Program-made: the position numbers and the translations under genes
Shown: one piece after another, positions 26,876-37,352 of the stretch
Position numbering within the stretch: position 1 is the first letter of the stretch
How the letters are laid out: every line of letters begins with the position of its first letter
The notes under the pieces: model-generated
The model's input: only the letters and a program-made list of their open reading frames with translations
Database searches by the model: none
What the model was told of the DNA's origin: nothing
Assembly (NCBI RefSeq): GCF_026167665.1
Contig: NZ_CP098740.1
Span: 3,844,001-3,908,000 of the forward strand
Source of the DNA: Streptomyces drozdowiczii
Lineage (GTDB): Bacteria; Actinomycetota; Actinomycetes; Streptomycetales; Streptomycetaceae
Direction of reading: 5' to 3'
DNA length: 64,000 bases

Positions 26876-26896
26876 CGCGGTGGCGCGCGTCGGCGC

Positions 26897-28038
26897 CTAC
26901 TTGTCGATGTCGCCGACGACGAAGAACAGCGAGCCCAGGATGGCGACCATGTCGGCGACCAGCGTGCCCGGCAGCAGTTCGGTGAGCGCCTGGATGTTGT
27001 TGAACGAAGCGGAGCGCAGCTTCAGCCGGTACGGGGTCTTCTCGCCCTTGGACACCAGGTAGTAGCCGTTGACGCCGAGCGGATTCTCGGTCCAGGCGTA
27101 CGTGTGGCCCTCGGGGCCTTGAGGACCTTCGGCAGCCGCTGGTTGACGGGGCCGGGCGCGAGGTCCGCCATCCGGTCCAGGCAGGCGTCGGCGAGGTCCA
27201 GGGCGTTGTGCGTCTGCTCCAGCAGGCATTCGAACCGGGCCAGGCAGTCGCCCTCGGTCCGGGTGACGACCTTCAGCGTCCGGGTCAGTTCCCCGTACGC
27301 GAGATACGGCTCGTCGCGCCGCAGGTCGAAGTCGACGCCCGAGGCGCGGGCGATCGGCCCGGACACCCCGTACGCGTGGACCGCGTCGGCCGACAGCGCG
27401 CCGACGCCCCGGGTGCGGGCCCGGAAGATCTCGTTGCCGAGGACCAGCCCGTCGTACACGTCCATCCGGGAGCGCACCGAGGCGACGGCGTCCCGGGCGC
27501 GGCCGAGCCAGCCCGCCGGCAGGTCCTCCTTGAGGCCGCCGACCCGGTTGAACATGTAGTGCATGCGGCCGCCTGAGACCTCCTCCATCACCGCCTGAAG
27601 CTCCTCGCGCTCCCGGAACGCGTGGAACACGGGGGTGATCCCGCCGAGTTCCAGCGGGTACGAGCCGAGGAACATCAGGTGGTTGAGGACCCGGTTCAGC
27701 TCGGCGAGCAGGGTGCGGGTCCAGACCGCGCGCTCCGGGACCTCCATGCCGAGCATCCGCTCCACGGCCATCACGACGCCCAGCTCGTTCGAGAACGCGG
27801 AGAGCCAGTCGTGGCGGTTGGCGAGCATGATGATCTGGCGGTAGTCGCGGGCCTCGAACAGCTTCTCCGCGCCGCGGTGCATGTAGCCGACGACCGGTTC
27901 GGCGCGCTGGATGCGCTCGCCGTCCAGGACGATGCGGAGGCGGAGCACGCCGTGGGTGGAGGGGTGCTGGGGGCCGATGTTGAGCACCATGTCGGTGCGT
28001 TCGGCTGCGCCGCCGATGCCGATGGTCGTCTCCGTCAT
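26897..28038 (-). pseudogene. nuoD2: NADH-quinone oxidoreductase subunit D (second copy), interrupted by a frameshift
   Basis: 49-kDa-type quinone-site subunit of complex I. The first frame starts at ATG 28038 and carries [30 protein letters not shown], and [18 protein letters not shown]. It goes out of frame after LPKVLKAP near 27111. The other frame continues [18 protein letters not shown] and ends FFVVGDIDK. One extra G (CCG-G-AGGGC on the coding strand) restores a protein of about 380 residues. It stands alone, away from a nuo operon, like nuoD2 of S. coelicolor. Upstream on the same strand is a MidA/NDUFAF7-type methyltransferase, whose human relative methylates the Arg of this subunit's HRG motif, here Arg55. 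Confidence 0.88.
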
Positions 28039-28068
28039 GGGGTCAGTATCGCGTGCCGCGCCGTTGCT

Positions 28069-28115
28069 CGGGGCTCCGCCCCGGGACCCCGCTCCTCAAT
28101 CGCCGGAGGGGCTGG
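28069..28115. repeat. Streptomyces-type GC-rich intergenic repeat
   Basis: A hairpin GGGGCTCCGCCCC followed by GGACCCCGCTCCTCAATCG and CCGGAGGGGCTGG. I recognise this string as one that recurs between genes across many Streptomyces chromosomes. Here it lies between the methyltransferase and nuoD2 and provides the last codons and stop of the methyltransferase. Confidence 0.65.
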
Positions 28116-29097
28116 ATTGTGCGGAGGGGCCTACTGCGTGTTCCAGCCAGCCGAAGTCGCCCAGGCCGCCCCTGGCCGTCAGTTCCGCTGCCTCGCCTGC
28201 CGTCGAGAGGGCACGGAGGTACGCCGTCGGGTCGGTCGACGCCAGGGTCAGGGGTGGGCGTTCGCCCGTGATGCCCAGGGCTGCCAGGGCCTCGCGTTGG
28301 GTACGCAGGTGAGCCGGCGGTCCCGCCGTCGCCGCGCACGCGTCCAGGGCGACGTGCGCCGTCAGGTCGCAGCTCCCGTCCGGCACCGGACGGACCTCGC
28401 GGCCCGCGCGGAAGCCGGTGAGCGTGCCGAAGGGCGGGCGTTCCCCGCGTACGTGCGCGTAATCCACCGCCACCGCGAGCCCCGCGGACAGGGAGGACAC
28501 CGCCGCCGCCCACGCCTCGTCGCGCGGGCGGCCGATCTCCGCCCGGCTGCCCGGGCCCGCCGACGGCCACCAGCGGCGCAGCCACTCCGCGTCCGCCCCG
28601 GTCACCGGAGCGCCCAGCCGCTCCGCGCCGTCGGAGGCGCGGACCTCGACGTACCGTTCGACGCCCTCGGCGTCGGTCTCCGCGACGGGGAGCGGCACGT
28701 TGTCCAGCCACTCGTTGGCGAAGAGCAGCCCGCGCGCCCCGGGCGGCGGCGCCGCGCACCACTCCACCCGGGGGTCCAGGCCCTCGGGGCGGGCGGCGAG
28801 CTCCACCGCGTACGTACGCACCGCGAGGTCCCCGCCGCCCTCGGCCGGGAGCGCGGCGAGGACGCCGGTGACGAGTTCCCCGCGCCCGGCGCCCATGTCG
28901 ACCAGGTCCACCCGCGCGGTGCCGAGGTCCGCCGCCGTGCGGACCAGGAGCCGGGCGACGGCGGCGGCGAAGAGGGGGGACGCGTGCACAGAGGTACGGA
29001 AGTGGCCCGCGGGGCCCTCGGGGCGCCGGTAGAAGCCCCCGTCGCCGTAGAGAGCGGTCTCCGCCGCCTCCTGCCACCCGCGCCACTCATCCGTCAC
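28096..29097 (-). CDS. SAM-dependent methyltransferase, MidA/NDUFAF7 family
   Basis: About 333 residues. The Rossmann SAM-binding motif is [20 protein letters not shown], preceded by [14 protein letters not shown], and later [14 protein letters not shown], all typical of the MidA family (PF02636-type). In human mitochondria NDUFAF7 dimethylates an arginine of NDUFS2, the NuoD homologue, early in complex I assembly. Here the gene is immediately upstream of nuoD2 on the same strand, so NuoD2 is the obvious candidate substrate. Start is set at GTG 29097 (MTDEWRGW) behind AGGTGGAG; GTG 29112 is possible. The final residues come from an intergenic repeat. Confidence 0.82.
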   Translation of the reverse strand: MTDEWRGWQEAAETALYGDGGFYRRPEGPAGHFRTSVHASPLFAAAVARLLVRTAADLGTARVDLVDMGAGRGELVTGVLAALPAEGGGDLAVRTYAVELAARPEGLDPRVEWCAAPPPGARGLLFANEWLDNVPLPVAETDAEGVERYVEVRASDGAERLGAPVTGADAEWLRRWWPSAGPGSRAEIGRPRDEAWAAAVSSLSAGLAVAVDYAHVRGERPPFGTLTGFRAGREVRPVPDGSCDLTAHVALDACAATAGPPAHLRTQREALAALGITGERPPLTLASTDPTAYLRALSTAGEAAELTARGGLGDFGWLEHAVGPSAQSSPSGD

Positions 29098-29191
29098 GGG
29101 CCCAGTCTCCACCTTGGGGAGTACGGTCCGGGGACCCGGATCGGCCCTCCGGTTGACCCGGCGGCCCTCGGCCTTCTTTACGCTGGGTTAC

Positions 29192-30409
29192 GTGCAGCGC
29201 CTCTACGATTTCATCCGCAGACACCCGACGGGCGTCGACAGCTTCTGGGCTGTCTTCCTCCTCGGGCTCTCCGGCATGACCATCGTGGTGGGCGACGTCG
29301 GGCACGGCGGCCGTCTCGAACGGATCGCGATCGTGCCGGTCGTCCTGGGGCTCTGCCTCGTCGTCGCGCTGCGCCGCCGCGCGCCGGAGAAGATGCTGCT
29401 GCTCGCCATCGCGATGGGCGTGCTCCAGCTGATCTGCGGCGTCCGGCCGAACGTCGCGAACTTCGCGATGCTCGTCATCACCTTCACCGTCGCCACCGTC
29501 GGTGAGCGCTGGGCGTCGCGGCTCGCCCTGGCGTGCAGCCTGACCGCCGCCGCGCTGTCCCAGCTCCGCTGGCCGAACGAGGAGGGGACCCCGCGCAACT
29601 GGGCGCAGGCGGTCTTCGTCGTCGTCGTGCTCACGGTCCCGTTCGTGCTGGCCTGGGTGCTCGGCGACTCGATGCGGACCCGGCGGGCCTACTTCGACCA
29701 GCTGGAGGAGCGGGCGGCCCGCCTGGAGCGGGAGCGCGAGGCCCAGTCGAAGGTCGCGGTGGCCGCCGAGCGGGCCCGTATCGCCCGCGAACTGCACGAT
29801 GTCGTCGCGCACAACGTCTCCGTGATGGTGGTGCAGGCCGACGGTGCCGCCTACGTCATGGACGCGGCGCCCGACCAGGCCCGGCAGGCGCTGGAGACCA
29901 TCTCCAGCACCGGCCGCCAGGCGCTCGCGGAGATGCGGCGGCTGCTCGGGGTGCTGCGGACGGGCGACGCGGAGGAGAGCGGCGAGTACGTCCCGCAGCC
30001 CGACGTCGAGCAGATCGAGGAGCTGATCGACCAGGTCCGCAAGGCCGGCCTGGCGGTGGACTTCAAGGTCGAGGGGACCGCCCGCCCGCTGCCCAGCGGC
30101 GTCGAGCTGACCGCGTACCGGATCGTGCAGGAGGCCCTGACCAACACCCGCAAGCACGGCGGCCCGCACGCCGGGGCCAGTGTGCGGCTGGTCTACTTCG
30201 ACGACGGGCTCGGCCTGCTGGTCGAGGACGACGGGCGGGGCGCCGCGCACGAGCTGTACGAGGACGGGGGCGCCGACGGCGCCGGCCACGGCATGATCGG
30301 CATGCGGGAACGGGTCGGCATGGTCGGCGGCACACTGGACGCCGGGCCGCGCCCCGGCGGAGGATTCCGGATCAGCGCGCTGCTGCCGCTCAAGGCCGCC
30401 GACCGCTGA
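29192..30409 (+). CDS. Sensor histidine kinase, NarL/HisKA_3 type
   Basis: 405 residues from GTG 29192 (MQRLYDFIRRHP). Four or more membrane helices occupy residues about 15-160 with very short loops, so the stimulus is probably sensed in or at the membrane. The HisKA_3 phospho-acceptor is near His202 (RIARELHDVVAHNVSVM), and the ATPase domain shows LTNTRKHG, VEDDGRG and MIGMRERVGMVGG. It is followed 24 bases later by its response regulator. The pair corresponds by position and start sequence to SCO3390/SCO3389. Ligand and regulon are unknown. Confidence 0.92.
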   Translation: MQRLYDFIRRHPTGVDSFWAVFLLGLSGMTIVVGDVGHGGRLERIAIVPVVLGLCLVVALRRRAPEKMLLLAIAMGVLQLICGVRPNVANFAMLVITFTVATVGERWASRLALACSLTAAALSQLRWPNEEGTPRNWAQAVFVVVVLTVPFVLAWVLGDSMRTRRAYFDQLEERAARLEREREAQSKVAVAAERARIARELHDVVAHNVSVMVVQADGAAYVMDAAPDQARQALETISSTGRQALAEMRRLLGVLRTGDAEESGEYVPQPDVEQIEELIDQVRKAGLAVDFKVEGTARPLPSGVELTAYRIVQEALTNTRKHGGPHAGASVRLVYFDDGLGLLVEDDGRGAAHELYEDGGADGAGHGMIGMRERVGMVGGTLDAGPRPGGGFRISALLPLKAADR

Positions 30410-30433
30410 ACGAACGAGGAGAGAACAGCCCCC

Positions 30434-31108
30434 ATGGCGATCCGCGTGATGCTCGTCGACGACCAGGTGCTGCTGCGCACCGGCTTCCGGATGGTGCTCG
30501 CCGCCCAGCCCGACATGGAGGTGGTCGCCGAGGCCGGTGACGGCGCGGAGGCGATCGACATCCTGCGTGCCACCGCCGTGGACGTGGTGCTGATGGACGT
30601 CCGCATGCCGAAGCTGGACGGCGTCGAGGCCACCCGCCGCATCTGCGCGCAGCCCGAGCCGCCGAAGGTGCTGATCCTGACCACGTTCGACCTGGACGAG
30701 TACGCGTTCTCCGGGCTGAAGGCCGGGGCCAGCGGCTTCATGCTGAAGGACGTGCCGCCGGGCGAACTGCTCGCCGCGATCCGCTCCGTGCACAGCGGCG
30801 ACGCGGTCGTCGCCCCGTCCACCACCCGTCGGCTGCTCGACCGGTTCTCGCCGATGCTGCCCAGCGGCACCCCGGAACCGCAGCACAAGGACATCGCCAA
30901 GCTCACCGAACGCGAGCGCGAGGTGATGCTGCTGGTCGCGCAGGGCCTGTCGAACGGCGAGATCGCGGGGCGCCTGGTGCTCTCCGAGGCGACCGTGAAG
31001 ACGCACGTCGGCCGCATCCTGACCAAGCTGTCCCTGCGCGACCGCGTGCAGGTCGTCGTCCTCGCGTACGAGACCGGCCTGGTCCGCGCCGGCGGCGGCG
31101 CGGGCTGA
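30434..31108 (+). CDS. Response regulator, NarL/LuxR family
   Basis: 224 residues. The receiver domain has acidic residues Asp9/Asp10, the phospho-acceptor Asp55 in VVLMDVRMP, and the conserved Lys in FMLKDVPPGE. A C-terminal LuxR helix-turn-helix shows LTEREREVMLLVAQGLSNGEIA and TVKTHVGRIL. ATG 30434 is preceded by GAGGAGAG. It is the partner of the adjacent kinase and converges on the ArsR-like gene, with only 10 bases between the stops. Confidence 0.94.
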   Translation: MAIRVMLVDDQVLLRTGFRMVLAAQPDMEVVAEAGDGAEAIDILRATAVDVVLMDVRMPKLDGVEATRRICAQPEPPKVLILTTFDLDEYAFSGLKAGASGFMLKDVPPGELLAAIRSVHSGDAVVAPSTTRRLLDRFSPMLPSGTPEPQHKDIAKLTEREREVMLLVAQGLSNGEIAGRLVLSEATVKTHVGRILTKLSLRDRVQVVVLAYETGLVRAGGGAG

Positions 31109-31118
31109 GCACCAGGCC

Positions 31119-32237
31119 CTAGCGCAGGACCCCCTCCAGGAAGTCGCTGCCCAGCCGGGCCACCACCGTCAGGTCCAGCTGGTGCAGGACGTACCGGCCG
31201 CGCCGCCGGGTCGTGACCAGACCGGCCTTCTTGAGCACCGCGAGGTGGCGCGAGACCTCGGGCGGCGTGATCCCGTTCGTGTCGGCCAGCTCACCGGTGG
31301 TGTACGGGGAACGCGCGATGTTCCGGCACAGCCGCATCCGCATCGGGTGCGCCAGCGCCTCCATCCGCAGCTGGAGCAGCTCCACCGAGGCGGGCGCGGG
31401 CAGCTCCGGCCGGTGCACCGGGTAGTGGAGCACCGGACGCCAGCCCGGGGCGTGCAGCACCATCAGATGCGGCCAGCCGAAGCTGGTCGGGATCAGCGTG
31501 AGCCCGGGGCCGACGGCGGGGTCCGTCGCGGTGGTCGCCCCCTCGGACAGCTTGTCGACGCTGATCCGGCCGCCGTCCGCGTCGAGCGAGAGCGCGGGCG
31601 AGACCGCCCGTATCGCCTCGGCGAGGCCCTTGCGCCGCAGCAGATCCGTCTTGTGCCGCGCGTCCGCCGCCAGCTGGACGCGCGTCCGCTCCCAGGTGTC
31701 CGCGAAGAACGCCTGGTCGCAGTCCTCGAACAGGCGGCGCAGCCAGCGGCGTACCGGAGCCGGGTCGGTCAGCAGCCGCTCGGTGAAGTCCACCTGGCGC
31801 GGGCCGCGCGCCGCCGCCATGTCCAGCGCCCGGGCACGGGCGTCCCGGTTGCGCAGCGGGGAGGCCGCGCCGGTCCCGTAGAATGCGGCGCAGGTGAACT
31901 CCAAAGCGGCCGAGACGAACCGGTCGTCGTCCAGCCGGTCCAGGATGTCCAGCTCGGCGGCGAGGCTGTCGCCCGGCACGCCGTCGCCCCCGACGACCCC
32001 GGCGGACGGCATGAAGATGTCCGAGAAGGTGTTCCGCCACAGGAACTCCGCCTCGTGCAGCCGGTCGGCGAGATCGGGCTCCAGGGCCGTGGCGGTGGCC
32101 GTCACCCAGCCGTGCAGGCCCGGGTGGTGCCCCGGCTCGGAGAGGGCGTGCAGGGCGACGCCCAGCTCCACGAGCGGGGAGGTCCGGAAGACGATGCGGC
32201 CGGGGTCGAGCCCCGCTATGTCGATGGTGACGCTCAC
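31119..32237 (-). CDS. ArsR-type winged-helix regulator with long N-terminal domain (DUF5937-like)
   Basis: 372 residues. The last 90 residues are an ArsR-like winged helix (RMRLCRNIARSPYTTGELA, then ITPPEVSRHLAVLKKAGLVTTRR). The first 270 residues form an alpha-helical domain found in actinobacterial regulators of this type and have no obvious ligand site. GTG 32237 overlaps the stop of the aldolase-like gene (GTGA), so the two are translated together. No metal-binding cysteine cluster typical of ArsR sensors is seen, so a metal role is unlikely. Confidence 0.82.
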   Translation of the reverse strand: MSVTIDIAGLDPGRIVFRTSPLVELGVALHALSEPGHHPGLHGWVTATATALEPDLADRLHEAEFLWRNTFSDIFMPSAGVVGGDGVPGDSLAAELDILDRLDDDRFVSAALEFTCAAFYGTGAASPLRNRDARARALDMAAARGPRQVDFTERLLTDPAPVRRWLRRLFEDCDQAFFADTWERTRVQLAADARHKTDLLRRKGLAEAIRAVSPALSLDADGGRISVDKLSEGATTATDPAVGPGLTLIPTSFGWPHLMVLHAPGWRPVLHYPVHRPELPAPASVELLQLRMEALAHPMRMRLCRNIARSPYTTGELADTNGITPPEVSRHLAVLKKAGLVTTRRRGRYVLHQLDLTVVARLGSDFLEGVLR

Positions 32238-33430
32238 CGGTCCATGGTGCCCGTCAGCCGCTCCAGGAATGCCGCCACCGCGTCCCGTACGTCGTCCGCG
32301 CTCCACTCCAGCCCGGCCTCCGCCACCGTGACCTCCGTGAACGCCACCCCCGGAGCCCCCGCGCCCGGCGTGAACCAGCGGCGGAAGAGCACCGTGCCCG
32401 TCTCCTCCGCCTGCCGCACCGACGCCTCGGTCAGCACCTCCGCGTCGTACGGCAGCCACACCTGGAACTGGTGGGTGTGCGGCACCTCCGGATGCACCCG
32501 GAACCAGCCCGCGCCGCCCGCCGCCAGGCCCTCGGCCAGCGCCCCGGCCACCACCTTCGCGTGCGCCGCGTACGACGGCAGCTTCGGCAGCTCCCGGTCG
32601 AGCCCGGCCAGGGCGGCGACCGCCGCCGGGAACTGCTGGAAGAGCTGACCGCCGTACCGGTGCCGCCAGAGGCGGGCCTCCTCGACCAGCGAGGCGGAAC
32701 CGGCGAGCACGGCCCCGGAGATCCCGCCCAGGGACTTGTAGAACGACACGTACACGCTGTCCGCGAGCGCGGCGATCTCCGGCAGCCCGCGCCCGAAGTG
32801 CGTGGCGCACTCCCAGAGCCGGGCCCCGTCGAAGTGGACGACGGCGTCCCGGTCGCGGGCGGCGGCCACCACGGCCTCCAGCTCCTCCCAGGTGGGCAGC
32901 AGGAAACCGGCGTCCCGCAGCGGCAGCTCCAGCATCAGCGTGCCGAACGGCTCCGGGAAGTCGCGGACCTCGTCGGCGGTCGGCAGCCTCGGGTCCGTCG
33001 TCGGGTGGACCGTGCGCAGCCCGCTCACCGCCCCCAGGGCGCCGTTCTCGTGGACCTCCGGGTGGGCGAGCGGGTGCAGGGCGACGACGGGGTTGCCGGT
33101 GCGGGCGGCCCAGCAGCGCAGCGCGACCTGCTGCGCCATCGTCCCGGTCGGGAAGAACACGGCGGCCTCCGTGCCGAGCAGCCCGGCGACCCGCCGCTCC
33201 AGCTCGCCGACGACACCGTCCCCGTAGATGTCCGCGGGAAGGTCCGGATCGGTGACCGTCCCGGCGTCCGCCGCCAGGGCGGCCAGCTGCTCGCCGAGCG
33301 TGCGGTCCTGGGGGAGGCGGGACAGGGTGCGCCCGGCCGCGCGCCAGGCGGTGAGCCGGCGCAACCGCGCCGCCTCCTCGCTCCCCGGCTCCGCCGTCTC
33401 GTCCGTCACCTGCGTGTTCATGTCTGTCAT
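32234..33430 (-). CDS. Threonine aldolase/beta-eliminating lyase family PLP enzyme
   Basis: 398 residues from ATG 33430; ATG 33421 is also possible. The PLP-lysine motif is [11 protein letters not shown], preceded by [17 protein letters not shown] and [19 protein letters not shown], matching low-specificity L-threonine aldolases. The expected reaction is retro-aldol cleavage of threonine or allo-threonine to glycine and acetaldehyde, but relatives act on other beta-hydroxy amino acids. Its stop overlaps the start of the ArsR-like regulator. It is divergent from the cofactor operon, 167 bases away. Confidence 0.85.
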   Translation of the reverse strand: MTDMNTQVTDETAEPGSEEAARLRRLTAWRAAGRTLSRLPQDRTLGEQLAALAADAGTVTDPDLPADIYGDGVVGELERRVAGLLGTEAAVFFPTGTMAQQVALRCWAARTGNPVVALHPLAHPEVHENGALGAVSGLRTVHPTTDPRLPTADEVRDFPEPFGTLMLELPLRDAGFLLPTWEELEAVVAAARDRDAVVHFDGARLWECATHFGRGLPEIAALADSVYVSFYKSLGGISGAVLAGSASLVEEARLWRHRYGGQLFQQFPAAVAALAGLDRELPKLPSYAAHAKVVAGALAEGLAAGGAGWFRVHPEVPHTHQFQVWLPYDAEVLTEASVRQAEETGTVLFRRWFTPGAGAPGVAFTEVTVAEAGLEWSADDVRDAVAAFLERLTGTMDR

Positions 33431-33597
33431 GGGACGATCATCACGCAGAACTCCGGAGCTGCCCACCGCGTTTCCGGGGCCCGCCCGGAGCGGTATCCAC
33501 AGGCTGTGGACAAGCCGCGGGGGCGGGGCGCCCGCTGGCGTAGCATGCAAGGGAATCGTCCGGTACCCCCCGCGGACTGGAACGGAAGGCCCGCAGT

Positions 33598-34611
33598 GTG
33601 AACGCAACAGCTTCCAAGGACCCGCTCGACGCCAGGGACCGCCCCGCCCGGCTCACCGTCGGCGTGGTGGGGGCGGGCCGTGTCGGCCCCGCCCTGGCCG
33701 CCTCCCTCGCCCTCGCCGGGCACCGCCCGGTCGCCGTCTCCGGGGTCTCCGACGCCTCGCGGCGGCGCGCCGCCGACCTCCTCCCCGACGTCCCCGTCGT
33801 GACGCCCGCCGACGTCCTCGCACGCGCCGAGCTGGTCCTGCTGACCGTCCCCGACGACGCCCTCCCCGGGCTGGTCGAGGGGCTGGCCGAGACCGGGGCG
33901 GTCCGCCCCGGACAGCTCCTCGTGCACACCTCCGGGCGGTACGGGACGAAGGTGCTGGACCCCGCCCGGCGGGCCGGCGCCCTGCCGCTCGCGCTGCACC
34001 CCGCGATGACGTTCACCGGCACCTCCGTGGACGTCCAGCGGCTGGCCGGCTGCTCCTTCGGGGTCACCGCGCCGGACGAGCTGCGGCTCGCCGCCGAGGC
34101 GCTGGTCATCGAGATGGGCGGCGAGCCGGAATGGATCGCGGAGGAGTCCCGTCCGCTGTACCACGCGGCCCTCGCCCTCGGCGCGAACCACCTGGTCACC
34201 CTGGTCGCCCAGTCGATGGAGCTGCTGCGCACCGCCGGGGTCACCGCCCCCGACCGGATGCTCGGCCCCCTGCTCGGCGCCGCCCTGGACAACGCCCTGC
34301 GCTCCGGCGACGCGGCGCTCACCGGACCGGTCGCGCGCGGCGACGCCGGCACGGTCGCCGCGCACCTCGGCGAGCTGCGCGCCCACGCCCCGCAGACGGT
34401 CGCGGGTTACGTGGCGATGGCCCGCGCCACCGCGGACCGCGCCCTCGCCCACGGCCTGCTCAAGCCGGAGCTGGCCGAGGACCTGCTCGACGCCCTGGCG
34501 GACGGCGCCGCCGGCACGCAGGGCCCCGGCCCGACCGGCCCCGGCCCTCATGGCCACGGCGGCCCCAACCCTTCCGGCGACACCGGCACCGGACCGGAGG
34601 AGACCCGATGA
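33598..34611 (+). CDS. Rossmann-fold/DUF2520 protein, possible ketopantoate reductase
   Basis: 337 residues. An NAD(P)-binding motif [21 protein letters not shown] is at about residues 22-42, then [12 protein letters not shown]. The DUF2520 half contains [15 protein letters not shown] and [20 protein letters not shown], and the tail is Gly/Pro-rich. Proteins of this composition include PanG-type alternative ketopantoate reductases. The gene overlaps panC as ATGA, so a role in making pantoate for PanC is the likeliest reading, though not shown. GTG 33598 has GGAAGG upstream. It is the first gene of a panC-nadB-nadC-coaX operon. Confidence 0.82.
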   Translation: MNATASKDPLDARDRPARLTVGVVGAGRVGPALAASLALAGHRPVAVSGVSDASRRRAADLLPDVPVVTPADVLARAELVLLTVPDDALPGLVEGLAETGAVRPGQLLVHTSGRYGTKVLDPARRAGALPLALHPAMTFTGTSVDVQRLAGCSFGVTAPDELRLAAEALVIEMGGEPEWIAEESRPLYHAALALGANHLVTLVAQSMELLRTAGVTAPDRMLGPLLGAALDNALRSGDAALTGPVARGDAGTVAAHLGELRAHAPQTVAGYVAMARATADRALAHGLLKPELAEDLLDALADGAAGTQGPGPTGPGPHGHGGPNPSGDTGTGPEETR

Positions 34612-35624
34612 CCGCCACCGCATCCACCGCCCCGGTCCTGCTGAACACGGCCGGTGAGCTGCACGCGTACGCCCCCGAGGGGAAGCGGGCCGTCGTCATG
34701 ACGATGGGCGCCCTGCACGAGGGCCACGCCTCGCTGATCCGCGCCGCCCGCGCCCACGCGGGCCCCGCCGGGCAGGTCGTCGTCACCGTCTTCGTCAACC
34801 CGCTCCAGTTCGGCGAGGCCGCCGACCTCGACCGCTACCCGCGCACGCTCGACGCCGACCTCGCGGTGGCCGGCGCGGCCGGCGCCGACGTGGTCTTCGC
34901 GCCGTCCGTGGACGAGGTCTACCCGGGCGGCGAGCCCCAGGTCCGGATCTCGGCGGGCCCGATGGGCGAGCGCCTGGAGGGGGCCTCGCGCCCCGGCCAC
35001 TTCGACGGCATGCTCACCGTCGTCGCCAAGCTGCTCCACCTCACCCGCCCGGACACCGCGTTCTTCGGGCAGAAGGACGCCCAGCAGCTCGCCCTGATCC
35101 GGCGCATGGTGCGCGACCTCAACTTCCCGGTGGAGATCACCGGCGTGGAGACGGTCCGGGAGCCGGACGGCCTCGCGCTGTCCAGCCGCAACCGCTTCCT
35201 CGATCCGCACGAGCGCCGCACCGCGCTCGCCCTGTCCCGGGCCCTGTTCGCGGCCCGCGACCGGCTCGCCGCCCAGGCCGCCCTGCACGCCCGCGCGCAG
35301 GCCACCGGCGCCACCGAGGACCGGGCCGCCGGACTCAACCGGCTCGGCGAGGCCCGCCTCGCGGCCGACGCCCAGGCGGTCGCCCGGGCCCGCCCGGACG
35401 CCGGACCCGCCGCCGTGCGCGCCGCCGCCCGCACGGTCCTGGAGGACGCGGAGGCCGCGAGCCCGCCGCTCGCCCTGGACTACGTGGCGCTCGTGGACCC
35501 GGCCGACTTCACCGAGATCCCCGACGACCGCGCGGCCGGTGACGCGATCCTCGCCGTCGCCGCCCGGGTCGGCGCCACCCGCCTCATCGACAACATCCCC
35601 CTCACCTTCGGAGCGACCCCGTGA
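34608..35624 (+). CDS. panC: Pantothenate synthetase
   Basis: Joins pantoate and beta-alanine with ATP to give pantothenate. 338 residues, longer than the E. coli enzyme by an Ala/Arg-rich insertion near residues 220-265. Family motifs are [46 protein letters not shown] and [11 protein letters not shown] 34608 overlaps the previous stop and has GGAGGAG upstream; its own stop overlaps the nadB GTG. Both overlaps imply coupled translation. Confidence 0.96.
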   Translation: MTATASTAPVLLNTAGELHAYAPEGKRAVVMTMGALHEGHASLIRAARAHAGPAGQVVVTVFVNPLQFGEAADLDRYPRTLDADLAVAGAAGADVVFAPSVDEVYPGGEPQVRISAGPMGERLEGASRPGHFDGMLTVVAKLLHLTRPDTAFFGQKDAQQLALIRRMVRDLNFPVEITGVETVREPDGLALSSRNRFLDPHERRTALALSRALFAARDRLAAQAALHARAQATGATEDRAAGLNRLGEARLAADAQAVARARPDAGPAAVRAAARTVLEDAEAASPPLALDYVALVDPADFTEIPDDRAAGDAILAVAARVGATRLIDNIPLTFGATP

Positions 35625-37350
35625 CCGGAATACGGCTGACCGCCCCCGCACCCGGCTGGTCCATCGACGCCGACGTCGTGGTCGTCGGCTCCGGCGTCGC
35701 CGGCCTCACCACCGCCCTGCGCTGCGCCGCCGCGGGCCTCGCCACCGTCGTGGTGACCAAGGCACGCCTGGACGCCGGCTCCACCCGCTGGGCCCAGGGC
35801 GGCATCGCCGCGGCCCTCGGCGAGGGGGACACGCCCGAACAGCACCTGGACGACACCCTGGTCGCCGGCGTCGGCCTCTGCGACGAGTCCGCGGTGCGGG
35901 CCCTGGTCACCGACGGCCCGGGCGCGGTGCGCCGGCTGATGGAGACCGGCGCCCGCTTCGACACCGCCGAGGACGGCTCCGTCGCCCTCACCCGCGAGGG
36001 CGGCCACCACCGCCGCCGCATCGTCCACGCGGGCGGCGACGCGACCGGCGCCGAGGTCTCCCGCGCCCTGGTGGAGGCGGTCCGCGCGGCCGCCCTGCAC
36101 ACCATCGAGAACGCCCTCGTGCTCGACCTCCTCACCGACGCCGAAGGCCGTACCGCCGGGGTCACCCTGCACGTCATGGGCGAGGGCCAGCACGACGGCG
36201 TCGGCGCGGTCAACGCCCCGGCCGTGGTCCTGGCCACCGGCGGCATGGGCCAGGTCTTCTCCGCCACCACCAACCCCTCGGTCTCCACCGCCGACGGCGT
36301 GGCGCTCGCGCTGCGGGCCGGCGCGGAGGTCTCGGACGTCGAGTTCGTCCAGTTCCACCCCACCGTGCTCTTCCTCGGCGCCGGCTCCGAGGGCCAGCAG
36401 CCGCTGGTCTCCGAAGCGGTACGCGGTGAGGGCGCCCACCTCGTGGACGCCTCCGGTACGCGCTTCATGCTCGGGCAGCACGAGCTGGCGGAGCTGGCCC
36501 CGCGCGACATCGTCGCCAAGGGCATCACGCGCCAGATGCAGCTCAAGGGCACCGACCACATGTACCTCGACGGCCGCCACTTCGGCGCCGAGATGTGGGA
36601 GAACCGCTTCCCGACCATCCTGGCCGCCTGCCGGTCCCACGGCATCGACCCGGTTACCGAGCCCATCCCCGTAGCCCCCGCCGCGCACTATGCCTCCGGC
36701 GGCGTCCGCACCGACCTGCGGGGCCGTACGACCGTCCCCGGCCTGTACGCCTGCGGCGAGGTCGCCTGCACCGGGGTGCACGGCGCGAACCGGCTGGCGT
36801 CCAACTCGCTGCTCGAAGGACTCGTCTTCGCCGAGCGCATCGCCGCCGACATCGTCGCCGACCGCCCCCGCGCGGGCGAGGCGGTCGGACCCGTCGGGAC
36901 CCCCGTCCCGCTGCTCGCCCCCGAGACCCGGCTCACGGTGCAGCGCGCCATGACCCGGGGCGCCGGAGTGCTGCGCTCCGCCGAGAGCCTGGCCACCGCC
37001 GCCGCCGAGCTGGAGGAGCTGCGGCTCGGCGCCCACGAGACCGGGGCGGACGGGACCAAGCCCGCGGTGCCCGGCGTCGAGGCGTGGGAGGCCACCAACC
37101 TGCTGCTCGTCGCCCGGGCCCTGGTCGCCGCCGCCCGCGCCCGCGAGGAGACCCGCGGCTGCCACTGGCGCGAGGACCGGCCCGAGCGCGACGACGCGGA
37201 GTGGCGCCGCCACCTCGTCGTACGGCTCGGCCCGGACGGCGCTCTCGTCCTCCGTCGGACGGATACCGAGGCATTCGGGCCCGTGGACGCGCCCGGGGCA
37301 CCAGACTGCGCAGCGACGAGCACCACCCACCCCACCCCGAGGAGCCGTAA
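35621..37350 (+). pseudogene. nadB: L-aspartate oxidase with an apparent frameshift near the 3' end
   Basis: FAD enzyme oxidising aspartate to iminoaspartate, the first step of NAD synthesis. The GTG at 35621 overlaps the panC stop. Visible motifs are VVVVGSGVAGLTTALR, DAGSTRWAQGGIAAAL, HHRRRIVHAGGD, and AAHYASGGVRTDLRG with HGANRLASNSLLEG. The frame never reaches a stop before coaX. One missing G in the run 37295-37298 would shift it to APGGTRLRSDEHHP and end it at TAA 37348-37350, two bases before nadC and just after its GAGGAG site, giving 576 residues. The catalytic body is intact, so the effect, if real, would be a long nonsense tail. Confidence 0.88.
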
Positions 37351-37352
37351 CC

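Noticed and set aside
29087..31006. Minus-strand frame of 639 codons across the two-component pair
   Set aside because: Covers two well-supported genes on the plus strand and has shadow composition.
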